From Blakeslea trispora (taxonomy: Eukaryota > Mucoromycota > Mucoromycetes > Mucorales > Choanephoraceae): 64,000 bases of DNA. The notes beneath the pieces are model-generated. The model was not told the DNA's origin. It made no database searches and saw nothing but the letters and a program-made list of their open reading frames with translations. Location: contig JAIWNE010000082.1 in NCBI GenBank assembly GCA_025331445.1, positions 81,208-145,207 on the forward strand, given 5' to 3'. Position 1 is the first letter of the stretch. Each line of letters opens with the position of its first letter. Positions 1 through 12,743 of this stretch are shown in pieces. The position numbers and the translations under genes were made by a program.

Positions 1-5
1 TGTAG

Positions 6-3000
6 GTGGCTGTTAAACTAATAAAAAAGGAACGTGGAGCCAGCAATCGAATTAGTAAAATTGAGAGGGAAATATCGATACTCAAAGTAAGATAAAGAAA
101 AAGACAGTCTAAAGAAGAAGGAGAAAAAGGCTAAGTAGATCAAAAGACTTTAGATCATCCATATATTGTCAAACTTTACAATGTCATAGAGACAGAAAAG
201 CAGATTGGTATTATTCTAGAATATGCGCCAGGTAAATGAACAATAAAAAGTTACAATTGATGTAGAGTAATGGCATCTTACGATAGTTGAATAGGTGGCG
301 AATTATTCGAATACATTCTGGCACATCGTTGTTTAAAAGAAAAAGATGCTAAACGATTCTTTGCTCAACTCATTAGTAGTGTTTATTATATGCATAATCG
401 CAAGATAGTACATAGAGACTTAAAGCTAGTATGTATTAGAAGTGAAAATTGAATGTAGAATTCTTTAATCATTCAAAAAAGAGTGAGAAAATTAATCTAT
501 CATTTCTTGTGTGGTTGAATAATAGGAAAACATACTGCTCGATAAAGATTGCAACATTGTAGTCACTGATTTTGGATTTGCCAATCAATTCGCTTCTGCA
601 GCAGATGATATGATGGCAACAACCTGTGGATCTCCATGCTATGCTGCACCCGAACTTGTTGTTAACCCTGGGCTATATGCTGGCTCCGCAGTGGATGTTT
701 GGAGCTGTGGAGTTATATTGTATGCCATGTTGTGTGGATTTCTTCCTTTTGATGATGATCCATCAAACCCTGATAGCGACGATATCAATCAGTTGTATAG
801 ATACATTCTATCGACAGAACTTATGTTTCCTTCTTATATATCATCAGAACCTAGAAATCTCTTGAAAAAAATTCTTGTTGCAGACCCTGCCAAACGATGC
901 TCGCTCGAATACATCATTAAGCATAGCTGGCTTAAAGAATACCATAAATTCATTGTCAAGGATAGTCAACCCAATGAAGCCAAAAGGACTTCTATCAGCG
1001 GCATGTGTGTATCACAATTGGAGAAGCGATATCATGCCAGCCAGCGTTCATCTCATTCAATATTTGCAGCATCGCAATCATTTTTCACATCATCAAAGCG
1101 AGATTCAAGAGTATTAGAGATGAAGGAATCGCACCTTCCTACCATAGATCTTTGTCATGATGCACATGTACTTAACGAGAAATACGCGTCACCATCTGAA
1201 GAGCAAACACAAAAAATAGGTGTGATTGATTGCTCTCTAAATGATCAGCTAAGCAATACTAGTACTGTGGCTCCAAATAGCCAAAACAAATCGAGACCTG
1301 AAAAAATACAGCCTTCAGGTCAAAAATCTGTCAAAAATGATTCGGCTATTGCTGTGATGTTTCATGAATCCCTAGATAAAGATACTCAACCAATTGCAGA
1401 AAAGTCGCTATCTTCACCGCTACTTAATCGATCTGAAAATCAAAAGATAACCTTTATTCATTCTTTAGAGAACAAATCTCGACGACGTGGACCCGAAAAG
1501 TTCATGGGATTACTTGCTCAGTCCAAAGAGATATACGAAGTACCTGATTTGGATGTAGCGCTCGAGGAGAATGAGGAGGATGAAAACAGTTTATTGGATG
1601 ACGAGAATAAACGCTCAGAGATTAGCTGTGCATTGACAAACACGACACAGCTTCAAGTAATGAATCCAAGACCCAAAATAGAAAAGTGTCACAACGTCAG
1701 GCTAGTTGAACAAGATGCTGAACAATACGACTTGTTTGATCATGATGAGGAGAGAGACACGTTTGTTGAATACAATTTGCGGCCTAAAGCAACGTGTCCT
1801 CTCAAATTGGAAAAAGAAGAACAGAACAATATTACACAAATCAATGGTACTCTATCATTCAAAGAAGCAAAAGGACTTGAACAGCGATGTCTGTTTTTCA
1901 AGAACCATCCTATCAACAGTAAGATACTTGCCTCTTCATCACCAGCCCAGGCTGCTTCCAGTTCTCCTTCTGCCAAGATAAAAAACATTGAGCCCTCTAT
2001 ATCAATGCGAGTCAGTATGAGTGAGAGTGGTAAGAAAGCCATAGAAGCAGTACGTCGAAGTATCTATAGAAAGCACAAGAGTCAGCCACCTGCCTGTGAA
2101 AACAAAAGGACCAGTCATCTGAAGAATCGACTTGAGGATGAAAGCATCCATCGCTCACATCGAAACACTTGGGCAGCTCCTCCCAGAACACATAAGTTCA
2201 CAGTACCTGAAGAACCATTGATAGTTAAGAGTACAGGCAAAAAAATGATGGATTGGATTAGGAAGAAATCTCATGGTAAATGTCATATGAAAAGGGGGGT
2301 TTACAATTGACTCAAGCTAATTTTATTGTTATAGCAAAAGAATACAAGAGACAATCAATAGCGGTAGTATCTAGCCTATCAACGCAACCATCAAGTAAGA
2401 CACATAAAACACAAACAGACAATCATTATAGACCAGTAAGAAACAATGCACAAAGGCAATCATGTGTATCGAACAAACATGATTCTATATCGAAAGAAGA
2501 GCATTGTCAAGCAGATGTAGCCTTGAGCCCTCCATCCATAACGCACACAAGAGACGACAAGACAAAAGAGCAGTCAGAGGAGACTATTGAGGTACCAAAT
2601 AAAAGCAGGCTGATGTACAATCACCAAGCACAGAGTATGAGCGAAACTGCTCTAGTACAACTAAGAAAGCAAGAAATGAAGCCACTTAAAAAAGACGACC
2701 TCAAGTTTCATCAAGGGGTTATCGATCGCTCTGCTTTAACATCGCAAGCACCTATTGTTGTCATACAGAAGCTCAGGCAGATATTAAGTGTTCTAGGAAT
2801 TGAGATGAGAGAAGAAAACAAATTTGCGCTCAGATGTACAAGGCGTAAAGCAAATTCTACTCATAATCAAAACAGACGTAGCGAGATGGATGACGATTTA
2901 GACTTGTCCAGTATGTCTTCTGATATAGTTCCAGTGATCCAAGGACTTGAGCCTATCTACGGGAGTGCTGGAGTTGACAATGGTGAAGAAGTACGGTTTT

Positions 3001-3149
3001 CTGTAGAGATATGCCAGATCAGAAATCTACCAGAGTTATATGTTGTCGATATTCGTCGCATCAAAGGCAACGCTTGGACATACAAGTTTCTGTACCATAA
3101 ACTTACTGGGCTTTTGAATCTGGAACAAGAAGGCTATATGGCTTCATAA
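6..3149 (+). CDS. Kin4/Ppk1-type Ser/Thr protein kinase with C-terminal KA1-like domain (5' partial)
   Basis: The gene is cut at its 5' end by the window. Exons by frame and splice sites are 6-86, 147-231, 295-428, 526-2275 and 2335-3149, giving 954 residues here. The first exon carries the ATP-binding lysine (VAVKLIKKE). HRDLKL ends exon 3 and ENILLD starts exon 4. DFGFAN and CYAAPEL follow, with the sub-domain text [20 protein letters not shown]. These match the Kin4/Ppk1 branch of the AMPK/Snf1-like kinases. A long, Ser/Lys-rich, weakly conserved tail follows. The last about 60 residues resemble a KA1 membrane-binding domain ([17 protein letters not shown]). Kinases of this family act in mitotic exit and polarity checkpoints in yeasts; the role here is inferred. 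The final intron is supported because the frame is open only when 2276-2334 is removed. The glycine loop lies outside the window. Confidence 0.88.
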
Positions 3150-3857
3150 TTGCCTAACAATAAAGAGATAGAATAGTAAATATACAATATCTCTCTTCTA
3201 GTAAAGAAAAAGGGGGTTGAGGCTTTAAGTTATGCATTACTTTGATAAAAAACAAGGATAAGTCAAAGAGAACAGTTGTTCTTACTAGCCTTTACTTTGA
3301 GTACCAAACTAAAGGATTCCTTCACTTCACCATAGCGTAGGTGTAAATGCTAACCTTATTAAAGAGAAAGAGCCAAAGGTACATGGATAGAGTACCGTTC
3401 ATTCTGTCCAAATACCAACATCCCAAGACTTTTCTTGCTTTTGATTGATTTGGAGCCCAAAGACAAAAAAAAAAGAATTATCACCTATCTAGTTTGGGTT
3501 TGACAAACTAGACTTATGTCCTTTATGGCACTTTTGTCTTCAAACTCAAACAGCAACTTTAAGGGCCATTTGGTCTTGTATGATTTATTGACTTCATTAA
3601 CACCCTTTACTTCTTCGAGAATAAGCAGCTCTCCTATTATTATTTCCTTCAGCTTCAATTATCCCAATATTTTTCACAGAAAAAAATAAGCCTGCTAAGC
3701 CACCCAAGTTGACTTCTTCCCTTTCTCGAAATAAAAAAAGACTATGTATAACAAACTAACATTCACTCTCACTCTCTTTCTGGAGTCATAGAGATAAACA
3801 TGAATTTACGAATGTATAAAAGAGAGGTTTTCTTTATTTGAATTCAAGAGAAAGCGT
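3150..3857. other. Intergenic, convergent
   Basis: This 0.7 kb gap separates the 3' ends of the kinase (+) and ribosomal protein P2 (-). It is AT-rich with several short A and T tracts that could serve as 3' processing sites. I see no open frame, tRNA or repeat in it. Confidence 0.6.
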
Positions 3858-4341
3858 TTAGTCGAAGAGACCGAAACCCATATCCTAATAAACAAGGAAA
3901 CGTTAGTTAATCACGAACTTATTATTCCACACCGTTTGAAGAGAGGTGTTGAGCTCAATTCACTTACATCGTCGGATTCTTCCTTTTCTTCAGCCTTAGC
4001 TTCTTCAGCAGGGGCATCAGCAGAAGCACCGGCAGCGGCGGCACCACCAGCAGCAGCAACGGGGCCAGCAGAGACGGAAGCGAGCTTGGAGGAACCTTCA
4101 GCAATAGCCTATAAACACAAAGGAGGTTTCGTTTAGTTTGGCCTCATTCAAAATAAAATAAAAAAATAAAACAGATACATACTTCAGCAGCAGTCTTGCC
4201 TTCCATAGCCTTCAACAAGGCAGAAACACGAGATTCGTCAACTTCAACACCAACGGAAGCCAAGACCTTCTTGAGGTCATCAGCAGAAGGGTGGGCGTTA
4301 CCGCCAGCAACGAGGAGAAGGTAAGCTGCGAGATGCTTCAT
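3858..4341 (-). CDS. RPP2: 60S acidic ribosomal protein P2
   Basis: Exons on the minus strand are 4341-4183, 4108-3968 and 3884-3858, giving 108 residues, the usual P2 length. The start MKHLAAYLLLVAGGN is the standard P2 start. An alanine-rich hinge follows, then an acidic stretch, and the last 27-nt exon supplies DMGFGLFD, the conserved P-stalk tail that binds translation GTPases such as eEF2. P2 forms heterodimers with P1 on uL10 of the large ribosomal subunit. The final coding exon of only 9 codons (stop included) would be missed by ORF scanning. It is supported by the donor after the codons for SDD and by an acceptor TTATTAG. The TTG two codons upstream of the ATG is not the likely start. 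Confidence 0.95.
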
Positions 4342-4997
4342 TGTCAAATGTCAACGTTCAAAAAGAGAGGATGAACTAGTGGCTGCAAGGAAAAAAAATT
4401 TATTTATTGTTGACTTTTGGCTGGCCGGACTTTTCGCTGAAGCAGTCACTGATTTGCCATCCGTGAATTTAAATACAGAAACTAGGAGCTGCTTTAAAGC
4501 TGTCAAGATTGAACCATGGCTTGCCCCTTTTATTCTCTCTTGAAAAGTAGCTGAATAAATTCTTTATAAGATGTATATCATTTCTAATTTTACGGCTTAA
4601 TTTTGCTTGACTGTTTGATGACACAATTAGTGTTCACTAAAGAAGCAAGGCCGTTTTTTTTTATCATGGTTATGGGCACAAATTTTGTTATGGAATAAAC
4701 TCAATGAACCCTTCTTGCTTGTCAACATTAGAAAGCAATTGTGGATTCAAGCATTCTAAAACTATCATGCATTTTCTTGGCCTTTTGTTTGGCTAAGAAA
4801 ATAAAACATATTGTTTATTGCTTGAATGTATAGTCTTTCCGAGGCTGCACAGTTGTATAGCTTCTTTCTTGTTATTAGTTCGAGTTCTCCATTAATGCAA
4901 TCTAAAGTCTTTTTTTTTTTCTTTATGCAGTTTATTTCTTTCAATTTGTGTGTATAGATATTTACAACGTATAAGCTATCAGTAGATCTGACTTCCA
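4342..4997. other. Promoter region of RPP2 and 3' flank of IWS1
   Basis: About 650 bp between two minus-strand genes. The P2 upstream part holds an A-rich tract near 4388 and a GC-richer patch at 4425-4445 (GGCTGGCCGG) in otherwise AT-rich DNA. No gene was seen. Confidence 0.5.
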
Positions 4998-6616
4998 CTA
5001 GAAGGACATTCCTTTTCCTTCAATAGAAACCTTGGGAGTGGTACGCTTAGGACCCGTCTTGATTGAACGCATAGTGTTGTTCAATCTTCTAAACGTATTA
5101 TCAGGCTACAAAGAAGAAGAAGAAGAAGAAAAAAAAAGGGGGATTCGAATGAGAAAGGGGGAGTCACAAACGGACCATCACTATTTTCTTACCTTGCTGT
5201 TTCTATTCTTATCAAGGCGTATAGTGCTTTGAGGTGCAACATCATAATCTGCTGCCACGGCCTGAGGGACATGAACAAAGTGTCTAGCTTGAGCCCTAAG
5301 TTGTTACATGATAGAATGATGAGCTACATTGAATCGATCAATCGTATTACTTACTTTTCATCTTCAGGCTCTTCCTTAGGACGCTTGTATCTCTTTCTTT
5401 GATGAAGTCTAATAAAACATTAAGTTTCTGTTCCTTTTCTCTCTTTTTTTTTTCTTTGCTCAAATGACTTACGCATCAATCTGACTGTATTCTTGTACAA
5501 CAGGACGTCTTTCCTTATAATTTTCACTTCGCTTGATTACCATGCGACTCCATTTGGCAACCAACTGATCAGCCTTTCTTTTCATTGCAGGCTCGATTCG
5601 AGGTGACTTTGAATAGAAATAGACAATTTTACCTACACCGCTTTCTCTCAAATGATCCCCCGATATAGGCAATTTATCCAAGACACCCAACATCTCACTT
5701 TGAATGTCTAAACTTGGTAAGGATCGGTCAGGTAAAGGCTCTAACCAAAGACGAATGACATCCAAAAGGCCGTTATCAAGAATAGCATCATACAGGTGCT
5801 TACTACAAACAAAATGAGCAACATGGCGGACTGTGTGGAAAATAACTTACTTGGTTAGCATGGTAGATGCTTCTGTTAACATTTTTAATTTGGCAAGAGC
5901 TGGTCGTCTTTCACCATTAGCAATCGAATCTTCCTCTGAAGCGTTTCTCATGTTTTCCCGTAATGAGGCCAATTCTTCATCAAGGCTGTTCTCAAGGTCT
6001 TCTCCATCTTGTCTCTTTCTTCTCTTCTTACCGCCTCTTAGGGCCTTTTCGAATTCTCGGTCAATTTCGTCTCTCAGAGCTAATCATGTCATCAATACAA
6101 TGTATGTATCATCAAAGACAAACAGTACCTTGTTGAGGGTCAACAGGAGCATCTTGTTCATCATCAATATGTTCATCTGTTGGAGGTGCATTGTTCTTTA
6201 GTTCGCGGATTTCACGACGTACTTCTTCCAAGCGTGCGTGTTCTTCGTCGTCGACATCTCTTTGCTTCTTTTTAAAAGTAGGAAGTTTTGTGGTTGATTT
6301 AGGTGCTTCTTCCTGCTCCTCAGTAGCAGGCTCTACTGGGTCATCATGCTCGTTATTAACTCTATAGCCTTCTTCATTGTCTGAGGCTTATTTGAGGCAA
6401 CAAAAAAGAAATGAGCAGAATGCAAGATATGACAATAAACAAGGCTTACCTTGGTCTCCATCAAGATCAGACATTTCTTCTTCATCTTCACTTGAGCCAA
6501 ATAGCTTTTCTTGTTTCTGTAAGAAGCAACAGGTAAGTGTAAAAGAAAAAAAAGGAGACGAGGAAATAAAGTATTATTTAGGAATTCACCATTGTTTCTT
6601 CGTCATAAGATGCCAT
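4998..6616 (-). CDS. IWS1: Transcription elongation factor Iws1/Spn1
   Basis: Eight exons on the minus strand: 6616-6590, 6516-6450, 6386-6129, 6079-5851, 5802-5473, 5408-5355, 5295-5193 and 5105-4998, summing to 391 residues. The N-terminal half is acidic and charged (start MASYDEETM). The C-terminal half has the TFIIS-N/LW-type helical domain: ILDNGLLDVIRLWLEPLPDR, then KLPISGDHLRESGVGKIVYF and ADQLVAKWSRMVIKRS. The tail DNTFRRLNNTM...KVSIEGKGMSF is the conserved Iws1 end. Iws1 binds Spt6 and RNA polymerase II and helps elongation, mRNA processing and H3K36 methylation. All exon phases agree, which makes the model strong. The first exon has only nine codons. Confidence 0.93.
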
Positions 6617-7379
6617 TGTGTCTTATTTTCAAAAGAAAAAGAAAGGAGAGAGAAAAAAGAATATGCAAATTTTTAGAAGGTGAATGACTTTAAATTCTAC
6701 CAATCAAAGCATAAGAGTAGCGTTCGCTTTATTTTAAAGAACTCCTTACACTTGCTCTGGTAAACTATTTACTGGCAAAATGAAGAATGTTTGTAAATTG
6801 TATGGGAGCCATGTATCTATCTCCAGTGACTAAAAATGGAATGTTCATTGAAAGCAATAAGCATTCATTTGTGACTGAAATTAAGACTGCATAACTGTGC
6901 TTGCAAAGAAAGAAAGAAGGGGTCATATTCAGTCGAGCTATTTATTCTATATTTAGTACCCATTACTCGCTTATATGCCTTTCTACTTTACTACTTCATA
7001 CAGATGGTTTTATACAAAGAGCATTTGTTTTTCTGTATGACTCACTACACAGCATTATTGACAGTGAAAGTCTTTTGATCGCTTTAAGTATTTCCTTGCT
7101 GACGCTTCTAAATGCATGCAACTAGATCAATAAAAACTAGTACAATAATGAAGAAAAATGAGGGTAAATTCTTTCATTGCTTTATTGCTTACAGAATACC
7201 AAAGAGAGAGAGAGAGAAATGGTTATTATCGATAATACATAAATTTCTTTTTTGTTTGTTTTCTTTTACAGATAAAAAAATAAATAGTTATATGAGTTAT
7301 GGCACTAGTGAGTTGTAAAGAAAGAAGGGACGGCAATAAATACAAAATGAGGTTGGATAGATCTTTCTATTGAGACACA
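6617..7379. other. IWS1 promoter and carRP-like 3' flank
   Basis: 0.76 kb between two minus-strand genes. A purine-rich block lies just upstream of the IWS1 start (6620-6660) and a short GA repeat at 7205-7218. No coding frame looks real. Confidence 0.5.
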
Positions 7380-9428
7380 TTAATGAGCGCTTGGAACTTT
7401 TCTGGCACTAGAGAGAGGGATGAAGGCTGGGAAATACAAGGATACGGCTTTGTAGAAAGTATGAGTGATTGCTCGGGCAACAGGACCTCTGAAACCATAA
7501 ATACAGCGCAAGGCAATCCATTGTTGCTGACTCTTGGGTACTTTAGCTCTTAAAGGGAAACCAGTATCATCTCTTAAAGTGGGTCCAATGGCCATATAGA
7601 TTTCAAAAGCAGCTCGAATGCTATCTTGGACTTCCTCAGGTAAGCCGTCAATGCCCTTTTGAGCCTTGTCTGATATTTGATCGGCTAATTCTAATATACG
7701 TAGAGAGTATGATTTTAGGGTATGTTCTCCTACTTGGTAAGGTGCCTTTGCCTCTTTCAGGAGACAATAGGTATCCCTTGAAGCCATGTACTGAAGAGGA
7801 ACGTAGCAACGACCAACAAGACTATCGGCAATGATGTCACGAGCAATATTGACCAGTTGAAGACACTATGAAATAAGTTAGTCTATGATCTATATCTAAA
7901 GAGAAAAAAAAAGGGGGGCATACCTGTCCTGTTGCTCTAGCTCTTGATAACACATCTTCGTCGCGTGATTTGTTGTTCAACTGTTGCCCCCAGTTTCCAT
8001 GACCGGTTTTGTACATAATTGCACAAGTACAGAGTTCACCAAATGTACCAGAAATTAAAGCTGCATAATCTAATAAATCTTTTTGTTTCTTGATTGGCTT
8101 GCTAAGAAGATCAAGCTCCCAAGCATCAGTCAGTTCAAACATGGCGCGAGGGCACAAATAGTGAGCAATACGAGCAAAGTTCTTGAATATCGTCAATGTT
8201 TCTTCGTTAGGAAGCAACGTGGCATACTGCTCCCAGTTTATATGAGAAGGCAAAGTGTCTAATATATATTCAGTGGATTTTTTGACAGGCGGAAAGACAT
8301 CTTTAAGAAAGCGACGAATGGTAACCAAGTTTTCAACACATTGTTTGGGAGTAGGAGCATCATCTACCAAGTCGTCAGCAGTTCGGAAGAAGGCATACAA
8401 AATACAGAGGTCTTGACGAAGGTTTACTGGAAACAAAGCAGCCATCGTTTTCCAGGATCGAGATGCTGGGCCTAAGACTTTGATGGCAGTCTCAAGGTTA
8501 TCAATAGGAAGAGGATCAAGCTCATGTTCAGAAGGCAAATGGCATACAAGACGAAACATGTGTACCCAATAAGAAAAGGTGGTAGCATCTTGGAAACGAC
8601 ATTGCTTCTCTTTGTCAGCTTCGACTAAATAAGGGTAAGTGTTCATGAGAGCATCTAAATGGTCAAGCGAATGGCAAGTAAGAACAATCACTGCTGAGTA
8701 AAGGATCCATTCAGGGAAAGAAACCTTGTACAAGAGGCTATCTGCATATGCAGTCCAACAAACAAAATAATTAAATGCAGCTGAAATTAAAGCTACTGCT
8801 ACTGCTGATCTCCATCTGCGAATAAAGTAAGGACCAGAAAGATACCAAAGAAGGCCAAGCAAAGAGAATGCCAATGATGACTTGTAACTAGAAACACGTT
8901 GACTATTGAAACATAACAAAATTTGAAATCATTAGAAATCGATTGTGTCAACTTGCTTAAATGTGTTTTTTACCTTATAACAGCAAAGAAAAGGTTGAGA
9001 ATAGAAGCACCATAGGTTGCAATCATAGAGAAATAAAGGTTACATCTGGGCTTGACAAATGTGATAGGGAATTGCCACCTTGTAAACAGACCATGGAGAG
9101 AAGCAGTAACAAAAGCTATGATGGACAGAACAATGGCATCTACCACTACGCTGAAATTTCCATTGAGGTAATTCAAATGGTAAAAGGTATTAAGCGTTGT
9201 TCCATTAGAGTTGGAAGAATATGTAGGATTTGTAGAATGAAGCCATTGATGGGAGAACTTGAATCCAATATCGCTTTCCACTAGGCCATTGTATTTGAGG
9301 ACAAATGGAATCATAAACGAGACAACACCCATGCCAATAGATCTAGCTAGATCCAGTTTTGATATAAAAGGTCTGTAGATAGACAGTACTACCAACAAGG
9401 CAGTAGCAGTATAATAAATGTATGACAT
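7380..9428 (-). CDS. carRP: Bifunctional lycopene cyclase/phytoene synthase-like protein, cyclase half divergent
   Basis: Exons on the minus strand are 9428-8974, 8902-7924 and 7865-7380, giving 639 residues, the normal length for fungal CarRP/CarRA/Al-2 fusions. The C-terminal half is a clear phytoene/squalene synthase: aspartate motif FFRTADDLVDD, second motif NIARDIIAD followed by VGRCYVP, and TFGELCTCAI in between. Both magnesium-diphosphate motifs are intact. The N-terminal half has several membrane segments, as expected for the lycopene cyclase part. However, the two acidic P-x-E-E type motifs are not evident: the second site reads SFPEWILYS, and the first has no equivalent near YLNGNFSVVVDAIV. 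So the protein probably makes phytoene or a related C30/C40 product, while cyclisation is doubtful. No carB-like desaturase lies beside it. It may be a diverged second copy. Confidence 0.85.
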
Positions 9429-12400
9429 CTGTTATAGTTTAAATGATTTTTGATTGCGAAAAAAAAAAAAATAATAGGTGTATGGAGGGAATACAATATC
9501 GACAAAGAAGGATGCGATTGTCTTTAAAGTTCTTTTTTTTTTTTTACTCGCTTAGTTTTGATGATAAATTCTTTAGGAGAAGAAAAGATGTTGAAGTTGT
9601 TCCTGGAGAAAATCTTGTCAATTAAATAGCACACATGCATCTATTAGGTAATATGCCTCCCTTGAATATATATATAAAGAAAAAACGACAGCATAAATAT
9701 TTATTACTATCTCTGGATAGCACTGAACCTAGAGAATGCCATAAGGATCACTTGTGCACAACTATCCAACTTTTTTATACATCAGACGAGTGAGTCATAC
9801 ATCATCTGTTTGAACGATAGAATAAAGATAATAATAGCCAAGCAAATCAACGTAAGGCATATGCCGATTGTTTTTTATCAAAATGGATCTAGTGTAAAAT
9901 TAAGCTTTTAGTCAGTAAACGTTTACTTATTTGGCTGGATAACTCAGAATTTTTTTTTTATCAGTCATCGTTCTGTTTGATAAATAATACACGTAATGAT
10001 TGTATCGTTCATTGATTTTTTTTTACAAAAGAAATTCCAAGATATAGATGATACTTTCTATCTATAAAGTAAATGATTTTGCTGTGTGATACTATACACT
10101 TTTCAATCATTCCTTTCAAAGTAAAGCTTTTAGTGCTTTCTCTCTTTTCTTTTTGGTAGAGAAAAAAAAAGGACCTCCCTTCCCCGGTTCCGGCTGGTCA
10201 AGACTAAACTGACTTCCGGCTGTAACTGTCTCCCTATGACCAATATAAATTAAAGGTACTGCATTTTTGCCACCCAATAGAATAAAAAAAAAGGAAAGCT
10301 GCATGTATTTGAGTCTATGGATATTCAGCGATCTCTCCTTTGGATTCTGTTTTGATAAAACAGAAAACTAAACGATACATGATAACGTTGAGTTACCTTG
10401 ACATTGATGAGAAAAACAATAACAAGAACATGATTTTTGCGTTTTTGACTTTACAAAAACAAAAATATGATAGGTTGACCACGAACACTATTTTCTTTAG
10501 GAGAAATGTTTTTGTACCCCCAAAGATGCTCATCTCTCCTAAGTTGATGTCGCGTAGTAATGGTTACATATCCTATGCAAACGATACCAAGGAAAGCTAG
10601 AGGCTTCTGTTTCTATCACTTTTATGCTCTATTCGGCAAGCCAAGTATATAAATTCTATGTATTTATCATTCGAAGAGCCTATTTCTTTCACCTGATTAA
10701 ACAATGAAGATTGTCATGATGCCTAGAAGCACAAATAGACCTTAAGAAAATCGGTCACCCTTATGCATAAGTCAGGTTGGCTACACTGACCGCTAAACAG
10801 ATGCATGTAGTTTTTTTTTTCTAAGCCAAAAGAAAGAAACCCCCTCCCCTCAGTAAAAAAAAAAAGGCGAAATAAGAATATAAGATACTATGCACATCGT
10901 TGATCAATCAAGTCAGTTCATAAAGCGATGAGGCATAGCTTTCGTTATAAGGATCTAAGCGCTCACTTTCTTTAGGTCAAAGATTATCCAGATAAAGCCA
11001 AACTTGATACTGTATGCTATAAACAAAGCAACAATGCATCGCATAACAGGTTTTACTTTGATATTGAGAGCTAGGGATTAACTTTTTTTTTCTTTTTTAA
11101 AAGAAGACCTATTTTGATACATTACAGGCTTTGCTGCTTGTTGCTTGGTTACTGTCATTTTACAAAAGATCAAATAAATACAAACATCCCAAACCTGTCA
11201 TACCATAAAAAGAAAGATGCTCGATAACAATAGTCATACAGAGTATTAATTTTACACACTTATAAGGCGTGGGAAATGCATTTGATGTTTGCTTGTTTTA
11301 AATTAGCAGGAGCAAGCGCTTTGACAGTTGCTACGAATTTCTGTGGCAAGACAAACAGCTTTATGCACCGAATGTGTTCAGTCAAAGAACCAGAAACAAG
11401 GAGTACCATACCACACCCACATATCTCTTTTCTTTGATTATAAACAGGTTTCAAGCACATGCTCTCTATGTATACGCTCAGAGCTTATCCTAAGTTACAA
11501 GAAAGAATCATGTTGTGATAAGAATAGTGAGAATAGAAGCAAGTAAAGATGAGCTGTCATGTATTCAAGCGCATAAGTTTTTTTTTAATTATATCATATG
11601 GTCATACCATTGTACATTATTAATAGAAATTGTCAAGTATTTCTATACCAAATCACATTACTGCAATGCTTTCTTATTTTCTTTTCTAAAAAAAGAAACA
11701 CGTATTTTATTGTAGGTAATTTGTTCTGACAAATAGACTTTGTTTTTTATTAGTGGATCCAATTGCTATGAATAGAAAGGCTGCTTTAAAGAAACCACGG
11801 AAATAAAATTAACAATCTTATCTTCTTACAGTTTCGAAAAACATCTTGGATTGTTAAAGTTAAATTCTATCTCATACGCATAGATACGGAATGAGAATTC
11901 ACTATTTTACTTTAGTCCATATCAAATCATACAGCTGGTAGGCGTTCTCATCCTGCTACAAGATTTGCAAGAATACACAGAGATATTTAGTAATTCAACA
12001 AAATTTTAAAAGAGAAAAGCTTTAATAAACCAAGCTATTTAGCTATTGAATTTAATCGTTACCAACATATTGTTTCTTTTCTAGCTCAAATACAAAGTAA
12101 TTGAAGCATTCGTGTATCATTTGTAAAGAAGCAAGCTCTTTCCTTCTTATAAACGAATTTTCCAAAATAAAGAATACTATCATTATGCCAACTTAATACA
12201 ATTTGCTTGTATGTGGTTGAAGCGCTGATAAAAAAAAAGGCAAGAGATTGCTTGGCGTAGTCTTCAAAAGATTATTTGAATAATGTTTGAGCTTCTGTTT
12301 ATCTCTGTTGATTTCAATCAAGGTTCATAATCAACAACAACCAAATCATAGATTTTATTTAAAATGCTTATTTTTGTACACATACTAAAGATTATTTGCT

Positions 12401-12743
12401 CAGTTGTATCTGTATCAGAGGAAACCCTGCGAAGACTACATAGAATCTATATACGAGAATTGTAGATACCAAACTATATGAACATGATAATTCAGAAAGA
12501 AAGGGCATAATCATTATTTTAGAATAGAAGGGAATAACAATTACTGAATCTAAGGTAACATAAGCCTTTCTTTATAACGGTTATTTATTGCACTTGTTCT
12601 CTTTTCTAAGAAAAAAAAAAGGCAGACAAAGCTGACCATTCTACTGCTTCAAAAGAGAAGCAAGAGCACTAGCAAGGAGAAAAAAAAAACAGGATACAAT
12701 TAGTTCAAACACCAATTGACGTGTTGATTACTATAGCTAATCC
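9429..12743. other. 3.3 kb gene-free region upstream of the carRP-like gene
   Basis: AT-rich sequence with many short A/T homopolymers and only small, low-complexity open frames on both strands. A slightly GC-richer patch lies at 10175-10240. I see no tRNA, transposon end or protein family. The part next to 9428 should contain the carRP-like promoter; I cannot assign specific sites. Confidence 0.5.
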
